From positions 1 through 43,566 of the IMG/VR virus record IMGVR_UViG_3300036791_001012: a DNA stretch of 43,566 nt, one strand, 5' to 3'. This document shows, piece by piece, positions 1 through 7,222 of this stretch. The notes under the pieces are model-generated. The model ran no database searches. It saw only the letters and a list, made by a program, of their open reading frames with translations, and was not told the DNA's origin. The position numbers and the translations under genes are program-made. Each line of letters opens with the position of its first letter. The first letter of the stretch is position 1. The stretch comes from a virus.

Positions 1-127
1 TCGAGGAAAAACCCGCCGTTGCCGGAATTGAGCCCCTGGCTGAAGCGCAGCACGTACTGCTGCCCCAGCAGCACATCGCCGACGCCGGCTTGCGTGGCGC
101 CATCGGCCTTGTACACCGGCAGCACGG
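1..127. repeat. Terminal direct repeat, copy 1 (circular assembly overlap)
   Basis: These 127 bases are identical to the last 127 bases of the window. A tail protein reading frame continues through the join without a break. A repeat of exactly 127 is typical of a k-mer overlap left when a circular or terminally redundant genome is assembled from short reads, so it is probably not a biological terminal repeat. The unique genome would be 43,439 bp. Confidence 0.9.
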
Positions 128-371
128 CAAGGCCGTTGTAGGTCGCAGCCAGCGCGCCGGTCGAGGTCGCCGCAGCGCGGAAGCGATAGCCGCCCAGCTC
201 GTTGTAGGAGAACAGCGCCGGAAAGCCCGGCAGCGGCGCCAGCGCTATGGTGTTGGTGCCGCTGGCCAGGCAGGGGATTTCCATCCCCGCCGCCACCTGA
301 TTGAACATCTGGTCGAGATTCGACAGCGGCTCGATGCCGGTGGCGGTGCCGAAGGTGACCGGCCAGGTCAT
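1..371 (-). CDS. Tail fibre-like structural protein, N-terminal part
   Basis: This is the first 123 codons of a 444-residue protein that continues at 43439 downward. The start is the ATG at 371, which shares one base with the TGA of the upstream gene (TGATG), so translation is probably coupled. The protein begins MTWPVTFGTATGIEPLSNLD and contains YNELGGYRFRAAAT and GDVLLGQQYVLRFSQ segments, which look like an N-terminal virion-attachment region. No catalytic motif is visible. It is the last gene of the late operon, a common place for a tail fibre or receptor-binding protein, but the function is inferred from place and composition only. Confidence 0.75.
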   Translation of the reverse strand, partial: MTWPVTFGTATGIEPLSNLDQMFNQVAAGMEIPCLASGTNTIALAPLPGFPALFSYNELGGYRFRAAATSTGALAATYNGLAVLPVYKADGATQAGVGDVLLGQQYVLRFSQGLNSGNGGFFL

Positions 372-781
372 CAGTAGCTGCCCAAGGCGACGATCGAGCA
401 GGTGTCGGCGGGGTCGACATTGGCGGTGTCAACCACGGTGATGCTGCCGTTGGCGGGGATCGGCATGTCGATCCCCAGCGGCAGCGTTTGCACAATCGGC
501 GGTCCGGCAAAGTTGGCGAAGGTCGAGCCGTTCACCGCCATGATGTTGACCGTCGCGCTGGCGACGATCGCCGCCGACAGCGGCAGCCGCAGACAGATAT
601 TGCCGGCCGCGTCCTTGATCTGCAGTTGGATGGTGCGATTGCCGATCGTGGCGCTGGCCACCCACACCGCCCCGATCGACGCCAGCGCGATCGCTTGCGT
701 GAACGTCATGACCCGGCCGGCGGCCGTGACCGCCCCTGCCGGGAGCGGGATCGATACCGGGCTGCCTAACCGTGCCGACAT
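371..781 (-). CDS. Small beta-rich virion protein
   Basis: 136 residues beginning MSARLGSPVSIPLP. The chain alternates short hydrophobic strands with polar turns (TIGNRTIQLQIKDAAGNI, LPLGIDMPIPANGSITVVD) and has no signal peptide or membrane segment. The stop overlaps the ATG of the fibre-like gene by one base, so the two are probably made together. A base-plate, fibre-attachment or decoration role is plausible; I do not recognise a named family. It resembles the other 106-residue beta-rich protein at 12448-12768 in composition, though I cannot claim homology. Confidence 0.7.
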   Translation of the reverse strand: MSARLGSPVSIPLPAGAVTAAGRVMTFTQAIALASIGAVWVASATIGNRTIQLQIKDAAGNICLRLPLSAAIVASATVNIMAVNGSTFANFAGPPIVQTLPLGIDMPIPANGSITVVDTANVDPADTCSIVALGSY

Positions 782-795
782 GCTCTACCTCCTGC

Positions 796-1086
796 TCAGT
801 GCGGGGGCGACTCCATCGGGGCATGATGGTTGGGTCGAAAAATCAGCACGCGCGTCGGCACCCCGTCGAGCAGATTGCCGCCGCGCAGCTCGTGATCCAG
901 ATCGGGCCGGTCCTGCTTCATGGCGCCGTCGAACATCCCCGGCGACAGCGCCAGCTGCTCGTTGAAGTTGGAGATGTACTCCGCCTGTGCCGCCGGCTTA
1001 CGCATGGCGTCCTCCTCGTACTTGATCGCCAGCATGATCAGCAGGATCGAGCAGCCGAGCAGAAACGTACCAATGAAAAATCGCAT
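796..1086 (-). CDS. Small membrane-anchored protein
   Basis: 96 residues with one strong N-terminal hydrophobic segment (about residues 3-21, FFIGTFLLGCSILLIMLAI) followed by a polar, charged region, so a type II anchor with the rest outside the membrane is likely. A Cys at 12 sits in LLGC, but the stretch before it is too short for a normal lipoprotein signal. The start is preceded by CGAAAGGAACAGGCAC, the same GAAAGG ribosome site used by the early plus-strand genes and unlike its coupled neighbours. Position among virion and possible lysis genes would fit a spanin or holin accessory role; this is only an inference. Confidence 0.65.
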   Translation of the reverse strand: MRFFIGTFLLGCSILLIMLAIKYEEDAMRKPAAQAEYISNFNEQLALSPGMFDGAMKQDRPDLDHELRGGNLLDGVPTRVLIFRPNHHAPMESPPH

Positions 1087-1115
1087 GTGCCTGTTCCTTT
1101 CGTTGTTTGGATTGA

Positions 1116-1157
1116 TCAGTAGCGCCGACCACGGCGCGAACCTCGTCGCATCCGCAT
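1116..1157 (-). CDS. 13-residue Arg-rich microprotein A
   Basis: The peptide is MRMRRGSRRGRRY: seven of thirteen residues are Arg. It has a near-perfect Shine-Dalgarno, AAGGAGG, five bases before the ATG, stronger than most genes here. It sits between the 59-residue gene ending at 1171 and the membrane protein starting at 1086 in what would otherwise be empty sequence. A second 13-residue Arg-rich microgene with an equally strong site lies at 18030-18071. Expression is not proven, but two independent cases argue against chance. A nucleic-acid-binding or DNA-condensing role is speculative. Confidence 0.5.
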   Translation of the reverse strand: MRMRRGSRRGRRY

Positions 1158-1170
1158 AGCACCCTCCTTT

Positions 1171-1350
1171 TCAGCTGAACACCATGAACACGTCGTCGGG
1201 CAGCTCGCGCTGCGCTTCGATGAGAAATTTGCCGATGTATTCGGTCTGCTCCAGATTGACCTGTCCGGTCAACGCCAACAGCGCCTGCTCCAGCGCCTCC
1301 ACGCGACGCAGCAGCCGCGAGACATTCACTTTCTTGGTACCCTCCACCAT
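1171..1350 (-). CDS. Small helical hypothetical protein
   Basis: 59 residues starting MVEGTKKVNVSRLLRRVEAL. I chose the ATG at 1350 over a longer frame because AGGGAGG lies eight bases upstream and the upstream gene stops at 1356. Residues about 9-30 (SRLLRRVEALEQALLALTGQ) form an amphipathic helix or short coiled coil. Family unknown; it lies in the distal late operon after the proline-rich two-helix membrane protein, which it may assist. Confidence 0.65.
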   Translation of the reverse strand: MVEGTKKVNVSRLLRRVEALEQALLALTGQVNLEQTEYIGKFLIEAQRELPDDVFMVFS

Positions 1351-1355
1351 TCCGA

Positions 1356-1829
1356 TCAGCCTCCCTGGTCGCGGTTGAGCGCCCGCCACCAGATCAGCAT
1401 GACCGGCAGCACGATCAGGATCGAGAACGCGCCGGCGCCGAGCAGCCGCCACGGGTCTGGGCTGTAGATGACAAAGCCCCAGAGCAGGCAGGCGGCAATC
1501 AGCGACAGCAGCGCATGCGTCTTCGCCGCCAGGATATCGAGCAGCACCGCCGCCATCTGCGCCGAAGGTGCCGGCGGATAGACTACGGGAAGTACGGGCG
1601 CTGCAGGTACAGGGGGTCGGCGAATGAGGTCAGCCGGCGCGGGAAGTGGGGGCGGGGGCGGCGCCACCGGTGCGGGCGGGTCGGGTTGCTCAAGCTCCTC
1701 GGGACGCGGCGGCAGCATTGTTGCACGGCCTGACGCCAGAGGCACAACCGTAGGCCCGTCATAAAGCTCGGCGGGCTCGACGCCCGCAGGTAGCGGCTTT
1801 TCATTGGAAGAAACTGCCATCGGCGCCAT
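1356..1829 (-). CDS. Proline-rich protein with two membrane helices, holin candidate
   Basis: 157 residues. The first about 90 are disordered and proline-rich (PDPPAPVAPPPPPLPAPAD), followed by two hydrophobic segments near residues 105-124 and 131-150 with a short SPDPW turn between them and a charged C-terminal tail. That hairpin topology is found in class II holins, and the gene lies among late genes after the ejection proteins, but no endolysin was recognised nearby. The start overlaps the previous gene by 29 bases; an ATG at 1820 is an alternative. Holin is a guess based on topology; a virion membrane protein is equally possible. Confidence 0.55.
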   Translation of the reverse strand: MAPMAVSSNEKPLPAGVEPAELYDGPTVVPLASGRATMLPPRPEELEQPDPPAPVAPPPPPLPAPADLIRRPPVPAAPVLPVVYPPAPSAQMAAVLLDILAAKTHALLSLIAACLLWGFVIYSPDPWRLLGAGAFSILIVLPVMLIWWRALNRDQGG

Positions 1830-1998
1830 CTTCGATCTTGTGGCGAATCTGCGCCACCTTGGCCAGAAGCTCTATCGCTTTGAGCCGTTCCGCAACCGTA
1901 ATCTTCTTCAATTTCAGGGTTGCCCTGGCCTCACGTCCGGCCAAATCCAGATCGGCGTCCTTGCGGCTGGCGCGCGCCTTGTGTCCATTGGCTCTCAT
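1801..1998 (-). CDS. Small basic helical protein
   Basis: 65 residues, start ATG 1998 overlapping the upstream TGA (ATGA). The N-terminal 30 residues are rich in Arg and Lys, followed by a heptad-like helix (VAERLKAIELLAKVAQIRHKI). No known domain. Tight coupling to the 719-residue ejection-type protein suggests it is made with it, perhaps as a partner or chaperone. I do not recognise it further. Confidence 0.6.
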   Translation of the reverse strand: MRANGHKARASRKDADLDLAGREARATLKLKKITVAERLKAIELLAKVAQIRHKIEDGADGSFFQ

Positions 1999-4154
1999 GT
2001 GATCGGAATCCCGGATGGGTTATCGAGCACCGACAGCGGCCCCATGTCCTCCTCCGGCCCCGGGTCGAAGTAGGGGTAGCCCTCCGGAGTTTGCTTCAAC
2101 TGCGTGCCAGCCGGCGGCAACATCGTGTCCCCCTGTCGAGGGATGGGAGTGAGTTGTTGTCTTTTTCCGATGTCCCACAGATCAGGAGATGGGGGACGGC
2201 CTCTGCCCACAAGACCTGTTCCGACTGACCTTTCGGGGCCTTTCCTGGTTTCTCCTTCTCCAACCAACCGTCTAGCCTTGGACCTTGAGACGCCTACTGC
2301 ATCTGCAATCTCTTGCCACGGTTTCCCTTCTTGTCTGGCGCGCCTGATGAAGGCGATCGGGTTCTTGGCCGCCATGCCGGCAGTGCCGGGCATGGGGTTG
2401 AGCGCTTCCTCCGGGCTATATTTCCCCGGCTCTGTAGCCGGCGGCTTGTCTTCGGCGGCCTGCGCGGAGCCGATCGGGTTGAACTCTCGCATATTCAGCG
2501 CCTCGCCCGGGGCGGCCTTGTTGCCCGGGCCGCGCTGCAGGCCGCTCTCGTAGCCGACGGCGCCGCCGCGCGCGGCCGACGCCTTGCCCGCCAGCTGCGC
2601 GCGTGCAATGTGCGTCGCCTGCCGCGCCGCCTTGGCCTTGTTGATCGGCGCCCCTGCCAACACCGAATCGACCAGCTTCTCCACTTCGTGCTTCGTCATA
2701 AAGTCGCCGATCTTCTTGGCCGAAAATGCCGTCGCCGCCCCAGCGATGGCCAAGTTTGAGTTGAGCAACCAAGCCACCAAAGTCGGCGCCGAAGAGTGCA
2801 AACCGGTGGGCGCGAAGCGGCCGACAAAGCGCATTAGATTACGAAACAGCGTGCCCTCAACCACACGCGACATTTGATCGGCCTGTTCCGGCGTGTAGCC
2901 GCGCATGCGACTTGGGTTATCGCGGATTTTGCGCACTTCCTGACGAATGGTGTTGTCGATGTTGGCACCAGTGCCGGTCGACTTGGCGCGGTGCTCGGCG
3001 ATATCCAGCGCCGTATTCAGCTCGTCGGCCTTGGCCCCGGCGCCCCAGCTGCGTAGCGCCCGCTTATGCACAGCACCCAGGCCTGGCACCTGACGATCGA
3101 GAAACGCCCGGATGTGCTCGCGCACGATATTGGCCGCTTCGGCATCCTCGGCGCCAGTGACCTGGCTCGGCTTCACCTTGCCCAACGCTTCATGCGTTGC
3201 CACGAGGTCTCCAACCGTACGACGCACGCGGCTGGTGCTGTAGCCGCCGGATCGGTTGGTGACATCTCGATCCAAAATACTGAAAGTCTTTGGGGCCGTT
3301 TCCGGCCTGTAGCCGTCGCGTCGCAATGCCGCGTCAATGGCGGCACCGCCCATGGCCATGTCCATCTCATCGATCGGATGTTGGGACCGATCGAGAATCT
3401 TGAAGGATTTTTGTGCGTCCTCCTTGGTCTCTTCGGCGGTGGCCAGCCTGGCGCGGCGCTCCTTATAGGCCGCGCGCACGCCGCTGACGCCGGCGAGGCC
3501 GCCGCCGGCGATGCCGCCCACCGCACGCGCCAGCGGATCGTCGTCGCTTAGCTCGCCGGCAGCTTCTTCGCCCACACCAGCGCCGGCCGCGCCGGCGGCA
3601 CGGGTGCCGGCGGACTTGGTCAGCGCCTTGACCCCGCGCGCCGCTTTTACGCCTGGACGGATTTTGCTCACCAACAATTCTTCGGGGAGGGCAAAAGCCG
3701 GCACGTTCTCGGCAATCGCCTCGGCGAATTTGCCCGGCATTGTGCGCGCCCTGCCGTATTCGAGCCCGAGCTTGCGGTTGATCCATTCCGGGCTGGCGAT
3801 GTCGGTCTCCTCGGCCCGGTGCCCGGCCGCCGCGCGGCGTAGATTTTGGCCCAGCTGTTCGGGTAGAACATCCGCGAGCGCCTCCTCGCCGCTCTCGACC
3901 CCTTCCTGAATCAGTCCCGCCACCGCGCCAGGGAAGCCGGCCACGTCGACTACGCCGCGCTTGAGGCCGCGGCCGATCGATTTGGCCACGTCGAGCGAGT
4001 AGGAGGGCGCATCGACTCCAACCTGGGCGTAGTAGTCTTTTTGTGAGATTTTGCCGTCGTAGTATTTCTCGTACAGCCGGTCGGCCAGCTCCTCGTCCGG
4101 CACGTCTTTGTAGATCGGGAATTTCTGGCGAAAGGCGTCCAGCTGCTCTGACAT
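1995..4154 (-). CDS. Large internal virion / DNA ejection protein with C-terminal HTH-like segment
   Basis: 719 residues. It opens with LDAFRQKFPIYKDVPDEELA...YEKYYDGK, the short FRxKYPxYxDxxDxxLAxxLxxKYY-type module seen at the N-terminus of many podovirus internal proteins. A low-complexity Gly/Ala region lies at about 180-225, helical segments follow, and residues about 600-635 (FIRRARQEGKPWQEIADAVGVSRSKARRLV) read as a helix-turn-helix. The start shares a base with the upstream stop (TGATG). As the third of three consecutive Ala/Gln-rich genes after the hub protein it matches the position of P22 gp16. Ejection function is inferred from position and the N-terminal module; the HTH is unexpected. 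Confidence 0.75.
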   Translation of the reverse strand: MSEQLDAFRQKFPIYKDVPDEELADRLYEKYYDGKISQKDYYAQVGVDAPSYSLDVAKSIGRGLKRGVVDVAGFPGAVAGLIQEGVESGEEALADVLPEQLGQNLRRAAAGHRAEETDIASPEWINRKLGLEYGRARTMPGKFAEAIAENVPAFALPEELLVSKIRPGVKAARGVKALTKSAGTRAAGAAGAGVGEEAAGELSDDDPLARAVGGIAGGGLAGVSGVRAAYKERRARLATAEETKEDAQKSFKILDRSQHPIDEMDMAMGGAAIDAALRRDGYRPETAPKTFSILDRDVTNRSGGYSTSRVRRTVGDLVATHEALGKVKPSQVTGAEDAEAANIVREHIRAFLDRQVPGLGAVHKRALRSWGAGAKADELNTALDIAEHRAKSTGTGANIDNTIRQEVRKIRDNPSRMRGYTPEQADQMSRVVEGTLFRNLMRFVGRFAPTGLHSSAPTLVAWLLNSNLAIAGAATAFSAKKIGDFMTKHEVEKLVDSVLAGAPINKAKAARQATHIARAQLAGKASAARGGAVGYESGLQRGPGNKAAPGEALNMREFNPIGSAQAAEDKPPATEPGKYSPEEALNPMPGTAGMAAKNPIAFIRRARQEGKPWQEIADAVGVSRSKARRLVGEGETRKGPERSVGTGLVGRGRPPSPDLWDIGKRQQLTPIPRQGDTMLPPAGTQLKQTPEGYPYFDPGPEEDMGPLSVLDNPSGIPIT

Positions 4155-5653
4155 CAGTGTTTGAACATCCCTAATGGATCGACATTTTCGCCGCCGACCT
4201 GGCCTTCGGCGCCAGGCTCATCGCCCGGGAACGGCTCATTCGGCTGCGTACCAACGCCCTGCACGGTGCGCTTGGTTGCCTCACGCGACGCCAGCACCTC
4301 CTGCCACAGCCGCCGCACCTGGGTCTCATAGGCCTGCTGGCTGGTGGCAACGCTCAAGATGCCATTGGCGTGCTGCTCCAATCGGTCGTTCACGCGCGGC
4401 ACGCCCTGCGGATTCATCGCCCGCGTATAGGCGTTGATCAGCGAGAAATTCGCCAGCACGAAGTCGTTGTAGGCCGGGTCGCTCTTGCCCGCCTCGTAGG
4501 CCTGCCGCACCGTATTCCACGGCACGAATTTGCCACGCGGCAGCGCCCGGGAGGTCTGCATCGCCTGCGGGATCAATTGTTGCACCTCGTTGGTGGCGTT
4601 CTCCACATTGGTGGCCAGGGTCTGCGCCCGCCGTGCCTGCGTAGTGGCACCAGCGCGATTGGCGGCAAATTCGGTCTGCCCCTGTGCCACATCCTCGGCG
4701 CTTTTCCCTTTGGCCGCGGCCCGCTCCTCCGCCCGTTGCGCGATCTGCTCCCGCAACGCGCCAGCGTTCTTGCTGTAGCCCAAAGTCGGCATCTTGCCGG
4801 TTTTGTTGTAATAGTCGGCATAGAAGTCGAGCATCTTGCCGTCCACCGGCGCCAGTTGTTGATCAATCTGCTGCTGCTTCTGCAGAAAAGTCTCGTGCTG
4901 TTGCCAGGAGCGCTCGAGAAATTGGGCGAATTGCACGTAGTGCCCCTGCTCGGTCAGGTTATAGCCGATTTCGTCGCCGTACTCGGTCGCTACCGTCTTC
5001 GCCATCGACAGCTTGGTGGTCATGTCGAATTGTTTGCGCTTCATGATGTCGTTGTAGGCGTCAAGCCGCGCCTGGTTGTCTTCCTTCAGCCGCGCCGACG
5101 CTTCCTTCCACTCCTCCTTTTTGGCCGCGAAATCCTCGCGGCGGCCTTCGGTGAAGCCTTTGACGGCGCCGGCGAAGGCATTGAGCGCCGTGGTGGCATT
5201 GCCGCGGGCAAAGAAGCCGCCCAGCGACGCCAGCACGGTGGCAGCCTGCACCCACTCCATCGATCCCCGGCTCAGCTCCTGCGAGCTGGGCTCCTTTGGC
5301 ATCTTGTCCTGGCGTGGAAACGGCGTCGCGTTGATGTCGGCGAGGCCGCGTTTCACATCCTGCTGCGCCTGGTCGATGGCACCGCGCCGCTGCTGCATCA
5401 GCTCGTCGGCACGGGCGCCGGTCTTGTCGATCTGCTCGGTGACCTTCAGATAGGCCGGGTCGCTCATGAAGCTCGGCGGCGAGGTGCCGGGCGCGTCCTT
5501 GAGCGACGGCGGCGGCTTGTCGGCCAGTTGGCGGAACAGGTCCATGCCGACCGGGGGCGCGTCCATCGCTTCTGCCATGCCTGGATTGGTACCAAGCAGA
5601 TCGGCAAAGGTCTCGCCCGCGTCTTCGCCCTGGTAGTCACCCTTGGGGGTCAT
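4154..5653 (-). CDS. Internal virion / ejection-type protein
   Basis: 499 residues. I place the start at the ATG at 5653, which overlaps the upstream stop as ATGA; a longer frame to 5944 would only add a shadow of the upstream gene. The sequence is mostly charged helix and coiled coil: EGRREDFAAKKEEWKEASARL at about 170-190, then glutamine-rich QQHETFLQKQQQIDQQLAPVD, and RAEERAAAKGKSAEDVAQGQ. No enzyme motif is seen. It lies between two other large helical virion genes, in the position of P22 gp20. A role in genome ejection is inferred. Confidence 0.75.
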   Translation of the reverse strand: MTPKGDYQGEDAGETFADLLGTNPGMAEAMDAPPVGMDLFRQLADKPPPSLKDAPGTSPPSFMSDPAYLKVTEQIDKTGARADELMQQRRGAIDQAQQDVKRGLADINATPFPRQDKMPKEPSSQELSRGSMEWVQAATVLASLGGFFARGNATTALNAFAGAVKGFTEGRREDFAAKKEEWKEASARLKEDNQARLDAYNDIMKRKQFDMTTKLSMAKTVATEYGDEIGYNLTEQGHYVQFAQFLERSWQQHETFLQKQQQIDQQLAPVDGKMLDFYADYYNKTGKMPTLGYSKNAGALREQIAQRAEERAAAKGKSAEDVAQGQTEFAANRAGATTQARRAQTLATNVENATNEVQQLIPQAMQTSRALPRGKFVPWNTVRQAYEAGKSDPAYNDFVLANFSLINAYTRAMNPQGVPRVNDRLEQHANGILSVATSQQAYETQVRRLWQEVLASREATKRTVQGVGTQPNEPFPGDEPGAEGQVGGENVDPLGMFKH

Positions 5654-7218
5654 GCTGTTGCCCCTGCTGCGCCTTTGGCAAACTTGCTGGCATTGAGGCC
5701 GGCGATCAGGCCAAAGGACTGGAGTGCCGCGCCCACGGCGCTGTTGAAGCTGGCATCCTGCTGCACCTGCAGCTGCGCCGCCTGCATCAGCAGCTGATTG
5801 AATTGATTGTCGACATTGGCCGAGGTCGAGACCGCGTTGGTGGCGGCGCTCGCCGAGGTGAACGCAGTCTGGATCAGCTGATTGATCATCTGCGTCTGCA
5901 TGCCCAGCGCCTGTTGCTGGATTTGATTGTTGCCCTCGATCCACTGCGAGCTGTTCTTATAGTCGACGCCGGGCTGCTGTCTGGCGATCTGCTGACGCAG
6001 CTCATTCTGCCGATCGTTGACCCAGGTGTTGATCGAGGCCGCTTGCGCCGGGCTGATCTGGAAGTTGTTGGCCAGGTTGAGGTCGTTGGCCGCGGTCTGG
6101 TTGAACAGGTCGATATTGGCGCCGGCCTTGGCGGCCAGTGCCGGATCGGTGGCGCGCGCATTGTTGATCGCTTCCTGCGCCTGCGCCGGAACGCCGGGTG
6201 GCCCCTTGAGCAGATTGTAGCCGAGGAATGCGGCCGGCAGGCCCATCTGCACCAAGGGATTGGAGGCGATCGAGCCGGCTTTGCCGGCGACACCACCCAA
6301 AGTGTCGAGGAACGATGGCGGCGCGGCCGCGGCAGCGCCGCCGGCGGCGGCGTCAGCGGCCTGGGCGCCGATCGATGGCGCGAATTGGCTCGGTGCTCCT
6401 TGACTGATCAATGCCGGCACCTCGCTGGAGGCAGCGATCTCACTGCCGGCAGCATTGGGCACCGCTGACGCGAGCGGCGGCTGCGCCGGGGCAAACTGGC
6501 CGACATCGGCCAGGCCCGGCACCTGACTCGATGCCGCCACCTCGCTGCCGCTCTGCGGTGCGAACTCCAGCGCGTTGCTGGCCGCAGTCGGCAGCGACTG
6601 ATTGGCGAGCGCGAACGCCTGCGTGGTGGGGCCGGCAGCCGTCGCCGGCGTTGATGGCACGCCGAGCGCGGCGTTGATGTTCTCCGGCCCGGTAGCCAGC
6701 TCGGCCGCCGGCGAGGTGACGCCGCCGCCGGCAGCAGCGACATTGGCCGATTCGGCCGGCGCCGCCTTGAGTGCGGCGTTGATCGCCTGAATTCCCTGGG
6801 TCTGCGAAACGTCCGGTGCCGCGTCGGCGAGCGCCGAGGCCGCATCGGCGCCAAAGCTGCCGCCGCCGAGCTGCTCGCCGGCGATCGAGGCCACCTCGGG
6901 GCTGATCAGGTCGGAGGCCAAGGCCCCGCCCCCGAGCACATCAGCGGCGGTCAGCCCGGCGCCGGCGGCCAGCTCGCTGCCCGCGGCGGCCCCGGCGCCG
7001 GCCTCTTCAGCGGCGCCGAGCCCGAGTCCGATCGCGCCAAGGTCCAGACCGCCGGCCGCGACGCCGCCGGCAGCTTCCGCACCCAAGGCACCGGCACCGG
7101 CAAGGTCGGCCGCGCCGAGACCCAGGCCGACATCGGCACCGACTTCAGCGGCACCGAGGACTTCCGGGGCAAAGAACAGACTGTCGACCAGTGCGCCAAT
7201 ACCGACTTCGACTGCCAT
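5650..7218 (-). CDS. Ala/Gln-rich internal virion / ejection-type protein
   Basis: 522 residues. The first 330 are extremely rich in Ala and Gly with an internal duplication: GSEVAASSQVPGLADVG and GSEIAASSEVPALISQG, both followed by QFAP. The C-terminal 190 residues are a Gln/Asn-rich helical region (QAASINTWVNDRQNELRQQI; NNQIQQQALGMQTQMINQLI). This resembles small hydrophobic, helical ejection proteins of podoviruses and corresponds in order to P22 gp7. It starts four bases from the end of the upstream 867-residue gene and couples to the next by ATGA. No enzymatic domain is visible. Confidence 0.75.
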   Translation of the reverse strand: MAVEVGIGALVDSLFFAPEVLGAAEVGADVGLGLGAADLAGAGALGAEAAGGVAAGGLDLGAIGLGLGAAEEAGAGAAAGSELAAGAGLTAADVLGGGALASDLISPEVASIAGEQLGGGSFGADAASALADAAPDVSQTQGIQAINAALKAAPAESANVAAAGGGVTSPAAELATGPENINAALGVPSTPATAAGPTTQAFALANQSLPTAASNALEFAPQSGSEVAASSQVPGLADVGQFAPAQPPLASAVPNAAGSEIAASSEVPALISQGAPSQFAPSIGAQAADAAAGGAAAAAPPSFLDTLGGVAGKAGSIASNPLVQMGLPAAFLGYNLLKGPPGVPAQAQEAINNARATDPALAAKAGANIDLFNQTAANDLNLANNFQISPAQAASINTWVNDRQNELRQQIARQQPGVDYKNSSQWIEGNNQIQQQALGMQTQMINQLIQTAFTSASAATNAVSTSANVDNQFNQLLMQAAQLQVQQDASFNSAVGAALQSFGLIAGLNASKFAKGAAGATA

Positions 7219-7222
7219 GGCT

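Noticed and set aside
4370-5797. 475-codon open frame on the plus strand
   Set aside because: It is antisense to the ejection-type gene, has a composition typical of a complementary-strand shadow in GC-rich DNA (many His, Arg, Val, Gly), and no ribosome site.
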